Assembly: GCF_000974365.1 (NCBI RefSeq)
Contig: NZ_BAZW01000001.1
Coordinates: 62,001 to 126,000, forward strand
Origin: Geofilum rubicundum JCM 15548
Lineage (GTDB): Bacteria; Bacteroidota; Bacteroidia; Bacteroidales; Marinilabiliaceae
Direction of reading: 5' to 3'
DNA length: 64,000 bases
Shown here: piece after piece, positions 38,485-50,767 of the stretch
How the letters are laid out: every line of letters starts with the position of its first letter
Numbering within the stretch: the first letter of the stretch is position 1
Program-made: the position numbers and the translations under genes
Notes under the pieces: model-generated
What the model was told of the DNA's origin: nothing
Databases searched by the model: none
Seen by the model: the letters and a program-made list of their open reading frames with translations, nothing else

Positions 38485-39766
38485 TGGCAGGAGCTGGCGG
38501 GGAAGTGTATTGTTTGAGTTGTTGTAATTCCAAAAACAGGGGTTCAATATACTCCAGATATTCTGCCATGCTGTCTTCCTGGATGGGATCAACCGGAGGT
38601 GCTTCAATTTTAAGCGGATCAACCGCTGATCCGCTTCTGTACATGCGAAAATCCAGATGTGGTCCTGTTGACAGACCTGTGCTGCCCACATAGCCGATGA
38701 GCTGACCTTGTTGTACAAAGCCTCCTTTTTTGATGCCCTTTCCGAATCCCTGAAGGTGCATGTATAAAGAGGTGTAGACGCTGTTGTGCCGAATTTTGAT
38801 GAAGTTGCCACCGCCCTTGGGGTCCCATCCACGGTTTGTCACAGTGCCATCACCAATGGCATAAACAGGGGTGCCTGAAGGGGCAGCATAATCCACTCCA
38901 TGGTGCGGCCGGTTAATTTTCAATACCGGATGAAAGCGGTTATTGCTGAATCGGGAGCTGATTCTTGAGAATTTTAATGGGGCTTTTAAAAATGCCTTTC
39001 TCAAGCTGTTTCCAGCTTCATCAAAGTAGCTCCAAACACTGTCCTCCTTGAAATGGAAGGCATAATATTCTCGTCCTTTATGGTTGAAATGAGCTGCATG
39101 TATGGCATCAATGCCGATGGAGACACTGTCTACATACTGCTCATCGTAAATCACTCTGAATTTGTCTCCTTTTTCAATGCCGAAGAAATCAACTGTCCAG
39201 GCATAGATTTCAGAAAGCTCCATGGCGAGGACAGGATGGAGGTTGTTCTCGTTGATGGTATTCCAAAGGGAGGAGGTGATTATTCCTGTGCCGCTCTTCC
39301 GCACCACTTCGATGGGTTTTCTATCTCGAATGATATCAAGAGAATCGGTCAGTTGCATCACCAGGAAATCTGTTTTGTCAATCTCATAGACAAACCAAAG
39401 CGGGGTTTTAAGGGTGTCCCGACTATAAAATATGGCGTAGGGATTGCCTGTTCGTATGCGTCGAACATCAAACTTTTCTTTACTTTTTTCTGCCAGCTGG
39501 TAAATGATTGGGTACTCAACGTTTTGTGCCAGGAGGATCGAGGCCAGATTTTGGTTACGGGCCACTTTAAAATTTTCAATCTGAAACGAGTCCGCCACTA
39601 AGCCATAGACCCTGTTTGGTGGCGGGGGAGGAGGGAATTCATCGAGGGTAAGCGCTTTTTGTTGTTCTTGGGTAACATCGTTCTTTTGACGCCATTGGTA
39701 TATGTAGATGGTTGCAGCGATGGCAATAACAAGCAGTACGATAAGTGCAATCAGAATTTTCTTCAT
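38462..39766 (-). CDS. M23-family (LytM-type) peptidase
   Basis: A 434-residue envelope protein with an N-terminal membrane anchor (residues 3-24), a Pro-rich stretch, an OapA/LysM-like middle region, and a C-terminal M23 metallopeptidase domain. The domain has metal ligands in PHHGVDYAAPSGTP and GPHLDFRMY. The YTSLYMHLQGF segment between them carries another expected ligand. It should hydrolyse peptidoglycan cross-links or regulate amidases in the periplasm. It is convergent with purN, overlapping by 23 bp. Confidence 0.92.
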   Translation of the reverse strand: MKKILIALIVLLVIAIAATIYIYQWRQKNDVTQEQQKALTLDEFPPPPPPNRVYGLVADSFQIENFKVARNQNLASILLAQNVEYPIIYQLAEKSKEKFDVRRIRTGNPYAIFYSRDTLKTPLWFVYEIDKTDFLVMQLTDSLDIIRDRKPIEVVRKSGTGIITSSLWNTINENNLHPVLAMELSEIYAWTVDFFGIEKGDKFRVIYDEQYVDSVSIGIDAIHAAHFNHKGREYYAFHFKEDSVWSYFDEAGNSLRKAFLKAPLKFSRISSRFSNNRFHPVLKINRPHHGVDYAAPSGTPVYAIGDGTVTNRGWDPKGGGNFIKIRHNSVYTSLYMHLQGFGKGIKKGGFVQQGQLIGYVGSTGLSTGPHLDFRMYRSGSAVDPLKIEAPPVDPIQEDSMAEYLEYIEPLFLELQQLKQYTSPPAPATKQAVAQ

Positions 39767-39851
39767 TCGTTATGAGGTCGAGCGTTAAAAAGAATAATTT
39801 TCGTAAATATAACGATGTGTCAATGCTTTTGCAACCTGAGGTGAATAATTT

Positions 39852-40712
39852 TCAACCTTTGATACTTTCAAAGCCCTGGCCATATACCCCCATGACGCTT
39901 CCCATGGTAATGAAGGCCTGTGGGTCAATTTGCTTAATGATACGAAGAATGATTTGTGATTCGCTTTTGCGGGCAATCACCATGAGCACCTTGACTTCGT
40001 GGCCCGAGTACCCTCCTTGTCCCGGCAGAATGGTCAATCCTCTTTTGGCGACATGAATGATATGGTGTTGTAACTCTTCATGCTTATCTGAGAAGATAAA
40101 AAATTGGACCGTTTGTTTAGTGCCACTGATGATCACATCCACGGTGTAGGCGATGATGGCCATGGTAACAAAACCATAAACCATGGTTTCAATCGATTTA
40201 AACAGGAAGAAAGAAGAACTGATAACAATGGCATCGATGTATAGCAGCAGACGGCCCAACGTAATGTTCCGGTACTTGTTAATCATGAGCGCGATGATGT
40301 CAGAACCGCCTGTGCTGCCCCCATTTAAAAAGACGATACCACTCCCCGTACCTGCGAGGATACTGCCTGTTAATGTGGCCATGATTTTTTCCGAAACCAG
40401 TGGCCCGTCAATGTAGTGACTCGTCAGAGAGAGAAAAAGAGAAAAAACAGAAATCGCATAAATGGTTTTTAGGCCAAAGGAGGAGCCAATAATTTTTATG
40501 GCCAGAAGTATGAGCAAGGCATTCATGCCAAAAGCCATGATGCCGATATCCAGTCCCGTCAAGAAGTGAAAAACGGTGGCGATGCCGATCACACCGCCAC
40601 CTACAATTTCAGAGGGAATGATAAAACCTGCCCATCCTATGGTGCTAATAGCTAAACCAATGGTCAGGAGGACGTAGGATTGTACCTCTTTTCGTATCTC
40701 CTGCGCACTCAT
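39852..40712 (-). CDS. YitT-family membrane protein (DUF161/DUF2179)
   Basis: A 286-residue protein with five or six membrane helices over residues 10-195, including the conserved GFIIPSEIVGGGVIG and GGSTGGSDIIA motifs. A soluble C-terminal DUF2179 domain ends in QAFITMGSVMGVYGQGF. ATG 40712 shares its A with the leuS stop (TAATG overlap), showing translational coupling. A longer frame upstream lies inside leuS and is rejected. The transport role is not established. Confidence 0.9.
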   Translation of the reverse strand: MSAQEIRKEVQSYVLLTIGLAISTIGWAGFIIPSEIVGGGVIGIATVFHFLTGLDIGIMAFGMNALLILLAIKIIGSSFGLKTIYAISVFSLFLSLTSHYIDGPLVSEKIMATLTGSILAGTGSGIVFLNGGSTGGSDIIALMINKYRNITLGRLLLYIDAIVISSSFFLFKSIETMVYGFVTMAIIAYTVDVIISGTKQTVQFFIFSDKHEELQHHIIHVAKRGLTILPGQGGYSGHEVKVLMVIARKSESQIILRIIKQIDPQAFITMGSVMGVYGQGFESIKG

Positions 40713-43516
40713 TAACCCACTACAATATTGATGATTTTTCCGGGCACTACAATCACTTTCTTCACTTGCTGACCTTCTATCCATTTGAGCGACTGCTCAT
40801 TTTGTAAGGCTGCTTTTTCTATTTCAGCTTTACTTAAACCGGCAGGTAGTTCCAGTTTAAAGCGCATTTTGCCGTTGAAAGAAACCGGATAGAGTATGGA
40901 GCTCTCCACCAAATGTTCGGCGTTGAAAACCGGCCATTGGGCATCACAAATCGATTGGGTGTTCCCCAGTCGTTGCCAGAGTTCTTCGGTGACATGCGGT
41001 GCAAATGGTGCCAGCAGTACTAAAAGTGGCTCTAGTATTTCGCGTTTATTACATTTAAGGTCGTTCAGGTCGTTTACACAAATCATGAAAGAACTGACCG
41101 CTGTGTTAAATGAAAAGCGCTCTACATCATCGGCCGTCTTTTTAATGGTGCGGTGCAGCACTTTTAGCTCTTCAGGTGAGGCCTTTTCATCGGAGATGCT
41201 CAGGTGCCCTTCCTTGTTTATGAACAAGCGCCAGACTTTTCGTAGAAACTTATGTACTCCGTCAATACCATTGGTGTCCCAGGGCTTGGATTGCTCAAGT
41301 GGCCCTAAAAACATTTCGTAAAGTCGCAGCGTGTCTGCTCCATATTGCTCCACAATGGTATCGGGATTGACCACGTTGAACATCGATTTGGACATCTTTT
41401 CAACGGCCCAGCCACAAAAGTATTTGCCATCTTCCAAAATAAATTCGGCGTCTTTGTATTCCGGGTTCCAGGCCCGGAAGGCCTCTATGTCCAGCTGATC
41501 GTTGTGCACCATATTGACATCCACATGAATTTCCATGGTCTCATACTGGTCTTTCAAATTCAAAGAGACGAACTGATTGGAGCCTTTTACTCTGTAAACA
41601 AAGTTAGAGCGGCCCTGAATCATGCCTTGGTTGACCAGCTTTTTGAAGGGTTCATCTTTGCAGACTTTGCCCAGATCGAATAAGACTTTGTTCCAGAAGC
41701 GGGAATAGACAAGGTGGCCGGTGGCATGTTCGGTACCGCCAATGTACAAGTCCACATCCTGCCAGTATTGGTTGGCTTCGGAACTTACCAGCTCCTGCTT
41801 GTTTTGGGGGTCCATGTAACGCAGGTAATAGGCCGATGAGCCGGCAAAACCGGGCATGGTATTCACTTCAAGTGGATAACCTTCCTGTGTTTGCCAGCCT
41901 TTGGCGCGAGCCAAAGGCGGTTCCCCTTTTTCGGTGGGTAAATACTTGTCCACCTCGGGTAACTGTAGCGGCAATTCATCCGCTTTGAGCATGTAGGGCA
42001 TGCCTTCCTTGTAAAAAACAGGGAAGGGTTCCCCCCAGTAGCGTTGGCGGCTAAAAATGGCATCGCGCAGGCGAAAATTAACTTTGACCTGTCCTATGCC
42101 TTTTTCAGCAACATGTTTTTTCGTCTTTTCAATGGCCTCGGGCACGCTTAAGCCATCTAAAAAGCCCGAATTGATCATGGTTCCTTCCTTGGAATCGATG
42201 GAGTCGCTCCAGGCTGAAGTGTCGGCCGGTTCTTCTCCTTTGGGCACAACTACTTGTGGGATGGGCAGGTTGAAGGTGCGGGCAAAGGCAAAGTCGCGGC
42301 TATCGTGTGCCGGCACCGCCATAATGGCACCGGTACCGTATCCGGCCAGCACATAATCACTGATCCAGATAGGAATTTCTACCTTGCTGAGTGGGTTAAT
42401 GGCATAAGCGCCGGTGAAAACACCGGTGACCTTTTTAACCTCCGCCTGCCGTTCGCGTTCTGTCCGTTTTTTAGTCTGTTCAAGATAGTCCGCCACCTCT
42501 TTTTGGTGATTTGGCCGGGTGACTTGTTGTACCAGCTCGCTTTCGGGGGCCAAAACCATAAAGGTTACACCAAAAACCGTGTCGGCGCGCGTGGTAAAAA
42601 TCTTCATTTCCACCTCCGAATCTTTAACCGGGAAAACCATTTCAGCCCCTTCAGAGCGGCCAATCCAGTAGCGCTGAATCTCCTTCAGCGAGTCGCTCCA
42701 GTCAATGGTCTCCAGTCCGTTCAACAGCCGCTCAGCATAGGCCGAAACCCTCAGCAGCCATTGACGCATGCGCTTTTGTTCCACCGGGTGCCCCCCACGT
42801 TCGCTGAAGCCATCCTTTACCTCATCATTGGCCAGCACCGTACCCAAAGCCGGGCACCAATTGACCATGGTGTCGGCCAGATAAGCCAAACGATAGTTCA
42901 GCAGGATTTCCTGTTGTTCCTTTTCTGTTTTGCCCTTCCATTCGTGAGCTGAGAAGTTTAGTTTTTCTGTTTGGGCGGCATTCATACCGTCTGTGCCATT
43001 TTTTTCGAAGTGCTCAATGAGCATGGCTATAGGCATGGCTTTTTTCGCGTCATCGTCGTAGTAATGCTCAAACATTTTTATGAAAGCCCACTGCGTCCAC
43101 TGGTAGTAGTCGGCATCGCAGGTTTTCACCTCCCGGCTCCAGTCGTAAGAGAAGCCTATCTTATCCATTTGCTCGCGGTAGCGGGCAATGTTGTTTTCGG
43201 TGGTAACAGCCGGGTGCTGTCCGGTCTGAATGGCATATTGCTCAGCCGGCAGTCCGTAAGCATCATAACCCATTGGGTGCAGCACATTAAAGCCATTCAG
43301 GCGCTTGTAACGACTGTAAATGTCAGAGGCGATATAGCCCAGCGGATGCCCCACATGCAAGCCTGCCCCAGAAGGATAGGGAAACATATCCAATACATAA
43401 AATTTTGGCTTGTCGGGATCGATGGTTACTTTGTAGGTCTTGTTGTCAATCCAATATTGTTGCCACTTTTTCTCAATCTCATTAAAATTATATTCCATAA
43501 CCGGCTGTATTGTCAA
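40712..43516 (-). CDS. leuS: Leucyl-tRNA synthetase
   Basis: A 934-residue class I synthetase that charges tRNA-Leu. The HIGH box is [14 protein letters not shown] (near residue 50) and the KMSKS box is [11 protein letters not shown] (near residue 705). The CP1 editing domain is marked by [12 protein letters not shown] and [19 protein letters not shown], and the anticodon-binding domain follows. Length and order are normal for bacteria. The stop overlaps the yitT start by one base. Confidence 0.97.
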   Translation of the reverse strand: MTIQPVMEYNFNEIEKKWQQYWIDNKTYKVTIDPDKPKFYVLDMFPYPSGAGLHVGHPLGYIASDIYSRYKRLNGFNVLHPMGYDAYGLPAEQYAIQTGQHPAVTTENNIARYREQMDKIGFSYDWSREVKTCDADYYQWTQWAFIKMFEHYYDDDAKKAMPIAMLIEHFEKNGTDGMNAAQTEKLNFSAHEWKGKTEKEQQEILLNYRLAYLADTMVNWCPALGTVLANDEVKDGFSERGGHPVEQKRMRQWLLRVSAYAERLLNGLETIDWSDSLKEIQRYWIGRSEGAEMVFPVKDSEVEMKIFTTRADTVFGVTFMVLAPESELVQQVTRPNHQKEVADYLEQTKKRTERERQAEVKKVTGVFTGAYAINPLSKVEIPIWISDYVLAGYGTGAIMAVPAHDSRDFAFARTFNLPIPQVVVPKGEEPADTSAWSDSIDSKEGTMINSGFLDGLSVPEAIEKTKKHVAEKGIGQVKVNFRLRDAIFSRQRYWGEPFPVFYKEGMPYMLKADELPLQLPEVDKYLPTEKGEPPLARAKGWQTQEGYPLEVNTMPGFAGSSAYYLRYMDPQNKQELVSSEANQYWQDVDLYIGGTEHATGHLVYSRFWNKVLFDLGKVCKDEPFKKLVNQGMIQGRSNFVYRVKGSNQFVSLNLKDQYETMEIHVDVNMVHNDQLDIEAFRAWNPEYKDAEFILEDGKYFCGWAVEKMSKSMFNVVNPDTIVEQYGADTLRLYEMFLGPLEQSKPWDTNGIDGVHKFLRKVWRLFINKEGHLSISDEKASPEELKVLHRTIKKTADDVERFSFNTAVSSFMICVNDLNDLKCNKREILEPLLVLLAPFAPHVTEELWQRLGNTQSICDAQWPVFNAEHLVESSILYPVSFNGKMRFKLELPAGLSKAEIEKAALQNEQSLKWIEGQQVKKVIVVPGKIINIVVG

Positions 43517-43665
43517 ATTTGCGTATGAATGTGCGAATTTAGGAAAAGTTTTTGAATGGTAAAGGCTGAGGTTTTAGCTGATTTGTAATAAATTTGGGCT
43601 GTATAAGGAGGCCTTTCTGGTAGAATGGTGAAATCTGAAAGCCCCAATAATTTAAAAATAAGATA

Positions 43666-44543
43666 ATGTTGGTACAGGAACTTAACAAACGATATGGTCT
43701 GAATGAGCATCTTGTTTTCATAGAGGAAGACGGTTTGAGGATGGCATACATATCCAATCAATTGGCCAATTGCAAGGTTTCTTTGTACGGAGGCAGGTGC
43801 TTTCGTATATTCCCAAGGGACAGGAAGATTTGTTACTGGTGAGTACTTCATCTGCCATGGAGGAAGGGAAAGCCATCAGGGGAGGCATTCCGGTTTGCTT
43901 TCCTTGGTTCGGTAGCAATAAGGAGAATCCGGACGGTCCCAAGCACGGCTTTGCGCGACTGCTCAATTGGGAGCTTAAGTCTACTGAGCAATTGCTGACC
44001 GGGGCTACCCGACTGGTACTGGCATTAAATGATAGTGTGCTGACACGTCCGTGGTGGGATCATCGCTTTGCTTCAGAGCTGGTTATTGAAGCGGGAGAGG
44101 AGCTTTCGGTCAAATGGCAGGTGAAAAATTTAAGTGATGTGCCAGTTACCATCACCAATGCTTTACATAGCTATTTCAGGGTTGGCGATATCTCTCAAGT
44201 CCGTATTGAAGGATTAACGGGCGTACCTTATATGGAAGAGATTCGTTCTGATGAGGCTTTTGCCGGGGATGACCAGTCCATCGTTATCCAACGTGAAGTA
44301 GACAGGTCTTACACCGATACCACAGCGACCTGCCTGATTGTGGATGCCGCTTTGGACCGAACCATTGTTGTTAAAAAAAGCGGAAGTCAATCGACCGTTG
44401 TTTGGAATCCCTGGGCAGACCTTGCCAGGCAAATGGTTGATTTAGGCGATGGCGATTATCAGCATTTTGTTTGTGTGGAAACAGCGAATGTTTGGCACAA
44501 CGCTCTGGTAATCGAACCACAGTCGGTGCATGTTATGCAATAA
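43666..44543 (+). CDS. D-hexose-6-phosphate mutarotase / aldose 1-epimerase-like, one frame shift
   Basis: The frame from ATG 43666 gives a family N-terminus (MLVQELNKRYGLNEHLVFIEEDG) to SLYGG, then leaves the family. The second frame resumes with QVLSYIPKG and continues to 44543. Adding one C after 43794 (GGC CAG) restores the conserved YGGQVLS and gives 292 residues, a usual length. Motifs: GGIPVCFPWFG, KHGFARLLNW, NALHSYFRVGD, VWNPWADLA and FVCVETAN. These enzymes interconvert anomers of glucose-6-phosphate-type sugars; the exact sugar is inferred. Confidence 0.85.
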
Positions 44544-44634
44544 ACAACTGGTCTTATAAAGCAGCAAAACGTTGACTCAACAGGAATATTGGCATAATCT
44601 GCTCCAATTATTATCGCAATTGCGGAAAAATAAC

Positions 44635-44642
44635 TATTTTCG
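44635..44642 (+). promoter_or_regulatory. Candidate -7 box for the tRNA gene
   Basis: TATTTTCG (7 of 8 to TAnnTTTG) ends 15 bp before the tRNA 5' end. The -33 match is weak. Confidence 0.25.
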
Positions 44643-44657
44643 CACTCTCAAATTAAA

Positions 44658-44732
44658 GGTCCCGTAGTTCAATGGATAGAATTTCAGATTCCGGTTCTGA
44701 AGATATGGGTTCGAATCCCGTCGGGATCACCA
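44658..44732 (+). tRNA. tRNA-Arg (anticodon CCG)
   Basis: A complete cloverleaf: acceptor arms GGTCCCG (44658-44664) and CGGGATC (44722-44728). The anticodon stem TCAGA / TCTGA encloses loop TTCCGGT with anticodon CCG. The T-loop is GGTTCGAATCC. The discriminator A is at 44729, and CCA (44730-44732) is encoded. A terminator follows at once, so it is a single-gene unit. Confidence 0.96.
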
Positions 44733-44734
44733 GC

Positions 44735-44769
44735 AAAACCCTGTAAATGAAACATTTGCAGGGTTTTTT
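44735..44769 (+). terminator. Terminator after tRNA-Arg
   Basis: 15-bp stem with one G-T pair (AAAACCCTGTAAATG / CATTTGCAGGGTTTT, loop AAA) running into a T-run. Confidence 0.92.
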
Positions 44770-44847
44770 GTGGAGCGGTTTTTTATGCTATAGCTATTAA
44801 AACATGGAGGCTTTGCTCATAAATATGCTAATTAGGCGGGCTTCGCC

Positions 44848-46044
44848 TTAATCACTTTCATCAAACATTAATTCGTCGGCATTGATTTTATTCCTTAAAG
44901 GTTTATCAATGGGTAAAGTAAAATAAAAAGAGGAGCCTTCACCAACAATGCTTTCTACCCATATTTCACCGCCATTTTTCTCTAAAAACCCTTTTACCAA
45001 CAATAATCCAATTCCGGCACCGCTATTGTTTTTTCTGGCTTCTGCAAGATTTTTCATCTGAGGCGTAAAGAGGTTATCCATGATTTCTTTGGACATACCA
45101 ACACCGGAATCCTTCACCTGAACAATGATTTTATCTTCTATGGTTTTTGCGGAAACCGTTATTGTTCCTCCTTTGCCAGTATGTTTAATTGCATTTGAAA
45201 CGATGTTTTGAATGATGGAAATCAGCATTTTGTCATCCGCAAACACGGAAGTGTCTGCTTCAACTTCCTGATGAAGGTTGATGGTGTTGATCGTGGCAGT
45301 GTCGTATAGTGTTTCGAAGACCTTATTGATGTATTCGGTCAGTTTTATTTTTGTTGGAGAAAACGAGTCAGAGGCGTATTTGATTCTAGCCCACTCTACC
45401 AGATAGTCCAGCATATCTAATTCATCCGTTGATGACTTATGCAGTACCTCCAACATTTCCTGAACCTCTTCGGGCTTCATGGTTTGGTAATGATCTTTCA
45501 AGAAACCTGAGATTTGAATAATGGTGGCGAGGGGACCTCTTAAATCGTGGGAAAGAATAGCGAGAACACTCTCTTTATGCGTATTAAGATCCTCGAGATC
45601 TATGATGTATTTTTTTATGGCATCCTCATTTTTTTTTCGCTGAGTTAAGTCACGCAAGATTTTGACATAACCCAACATGTCTCCGTCTGAACCGATAAGC
45701 GGAAAAACCACACCATAAGCAAAAAACAGACTTTGGTCTTTCCCAATATGCCACCTGTTATCTGTGGCTCTGCCTTCATTCAATGCGGTTTCAATTTCTT
45801 TTTTCGGAATACCCGCCTTTTTATCTTCATCCGTAAAAATGATATCGAAAGGCTTTCCTATTATTTCTTCTGTTTCGTAACCTAGAATTTTTGCAGAACC
45901 AGAACTCCAACTGTTGATGCTTAATTGGTTATCCAATGTGAAAATGGAATAATCCTGTAAACTGTCAATTATTTGGCTATAAAACTCTGCAGCAGGTACG
46001 TATTTGTTTTTCCGAATGATCGGTTGGTCTTCTTTGTTTTCCAT
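44848..46044 (-). CDS. PAS-domain sensor histidine kinase
   Basis: A 398-residue soluble kinase with no membrane helix. The PAS/PAC region (residues about 18-135) has LDNQLSINSWSSGSAKILGYE and GYVKILRDLTQRK. A short coiled coil follows, then HisKA with LAILSHDLRGPLATI (His near residue 164). The HATPase domain has IQNIVSNAIKHTGKGG, VKDSGVGMSKEIM and GAGIGLLLVKGFLEKNGG. No response regulator is adjacent, so the partner is unknown. PAS may sense a small ligand or redox state. Confidence 0.92.
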   Translation of the reverse strand: MENKEDQPIIRKNKYVPAAEFYSQIIDSLQDYSIFTLDNQLSINSWSSGSAKILGYETEEIIGKPFDIIFTDEDKKAGIPKKEIETALNEGRATDNRWHIGKDQSLFFAYGVVFPLIGSDGDMLGYVKILRDLTQRKKNEDAIKKYIIDLEDLNTHKESVLAILSHDLRGPLATIIQISGFLKDHYQTMKPEEVQEMLEVLHKSSTDELDMLDYLVEWARIKYASDSFSPTKIKLTEYINKVFETLYDTATINTINLHQEVEADTSVFADDKMLISIIQNIVSNAIKHTGKGGTITVSAKTIEDKIIVQVKDSGVGMSKEIMDNLFTPQMKNLAEARKNNSGAGIGLLLVKGFLEKNGGEIWVESIVGEGSSFYFTLPIDKPLRNKINADELMFDESD

Positions 46045-46248
46045 TTGTTTATGTTTTAGCCCTTTGGTTTAGGACAACTGCAAGTTAACTCATTTCTAAA
46101 CATAAAACATTGATTGATCGAACATAAAGAAAATTTAAACATGTACGCATCAATTTTCATTTTCAAGCTTCCAAAAGGAAATTTGTATCTCTTGCGGATT
46201 GGACCTGAATATGAAAATTGAAGGTTTTCAATTTCGTTACCATAAAGG

Positions 46249-46407
46249 TCAACTCACGACATTCATAATAATCACAATGGCCAATATAACCAGAAAAATG
46301 TAAAAAAGAATTTTTGCAATCGCTGCAAAACCTCTTGCTATTCCTGTAAAACCAAGAAGGGCAAATACCAAGGCCCCAATTAAGGCTGCTATAATCCATC
46401 CAATCAT
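46249..46407 (-). CDS. DUF1328 small membrane peptide (YtjA-like)
   Basis: A 52-residue membrane protein with two hydrophobic helices. The motif ALLGFTGIARGFAAIAKILFY is that of the DUF1328/YtjA family. ATG 46407 gives the usual start MIGWIIAALIGA. A longer frame starting at 46464 adds 19 residues without family support. Family members are often general-stress peptides; the function is unknown. Confidence 0.85.
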   Translation of the reverse strand: MIGWIIAALIGALVFALLGFTGIARGFAAIAKILFYIFLVILAIVIIMNVVS

Positions 46408-46464
46408 AATACATGGGTTTAATGAATAATTTATTCTATCATAAGCATTCGATTCAATATTCAT

Positions 46465-46762
46465 ACCCGCTAATGCGCAGATACTATTTTGGCCTTTGTT
46501 TTTCTTTCTAATATATTAGATAAGTTTAATATTGTTAGGTGGTGAGCGGTTTGTGTGGTTTTTGTGAAGGTGGTTTGATGTATTTTAGGATACCTGCTTG
46601 TAAGTCATCATGCTGTGGAAATTGCGACACACAAGAATCAAATCAGGGGATAATTCTCTACAGTAAGGCCGTTTAAACCACAGTTATACCACCACATAAT
46701 TGTTGGCGTGATTTTCACAAAGCATTGATGAGTGCTCTTAAACGTTTAAAAAATAAAGATCT
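46465..46762. other. Intergenic region between DUF1328 and marC
   Basis: 298 bp between divergent genes. I see no gene, RNA or strong hairpin. Promoters for both neighbours must lie here, but no clear -33/-7 pair could be chosen. Confidence 0.35.
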
Positions 46763-47444
46763 ATGAACTGGGACTTATACATCAACTTCCTCATTGCCAT
46801 GGTGGCCATTATTAACCCCTTAGGCATCTGGCCCATGTGGAGCGAATTAACCAATGATGCCAGCTCTACGGTAAGAAAGCGGATCGCTTTCTTAGTGACG
46901 GGCACGAGCTATATCATTCTCGTTGTTTTTCTTATTGTTGGGAAATATATGCTTCAGTTTTTCGTCCATTGATATTGAGGTTTTTAAAATTGCCGGTGGT
47001 ATTTTGCTGCTTTTTACCGGATTGTCCATGTTGCAAGGGGAAGCCACCCAGCTTGACGACAGAATGGAAGAGGGTTTAACCGATTTTTCGCTCGCCAAGC
47101 AGCGATTCAGGAAAATTCTTGTCCCTCTTGGGATACCAATGCTGGCCGGACCCGGTTCTATTACTACAGTGATTCTTTACGGTTCATTATCAGGATCTTT
47201 TATCGATTTTGTATCCATGTCCATAATCGTATTGATGGCATTTATTGTTCTTCTAATTGTATTTCTAAGTTCTTCCTTTCTGGAGAAAAATATGGATGGT
47301 ATCGTATTTGTTGTTTTTACAAGAATATTTGGCATCATCGTTACAGCCATTGCCGTCCAATTTATGGTGGAAGGCCTTGGAGAGGTATTCCCCAGTTGGA
47401 TGGAGGGACATTCTGCCATTGAACCGGATGCTGATAAGCCTTAA
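46763..47444 (+). CDS. MarC-family membrane protein, one frame shift
   Basis: The first frame (46763-46972) gives helix 1 and the family motif MVAIINPLGIWPMW, then helix 2 to LQFF. A second frame continues IEVFKIAGGILLLFTGLSML, IPMLAGPGSITTVI and three further helices to 47444. Unlike the other broken genes here, this one needs one base fewer (or two more) near the T5 run at 46957-46961. Removing one T gives about 226 residues. Family members are six-helix inner-membrane proteins of uncertain function; the name comes from an old link to multidrug resistance that has not held up. Confidence 0.8.
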
Positions 47445-47479
47445 AAAAGCCCGTTAGTTGAAAAACTAACGGGCTTTTT
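47443..47479. terminator. Bidirectional terminator between marC and the GH2 gene
   Basis: Perfect 11-bp stem GCCCGTTAGTT / AACTAACGGGC (loop GAAA) with A6 before and T5 after, so it can serve both convergent genes. Confidence 0.93.
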
Positions 47480-47495
47480 ATGCGGTTACTTAGGC

Positions 47496-50650
<3,155 letters not shown>

Positions 50651-50767
50651 TCAAAATATTATAATTGGTGTTTGATGGATAATTTAACCATTGAATAAAG
50701 TTCGTCCTTTCCGCGTACAGGGAGCTTTTTTAGAGCAAAGGTGCTACCGTAAAAGTACGCATTACAT

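Noticed and set aside
40713-40784. N-terminal extension of the YitT protein
   Set aside because: It lies wholly inside leuS; the ATG overlapping the leuS stop is the natural coupled start.
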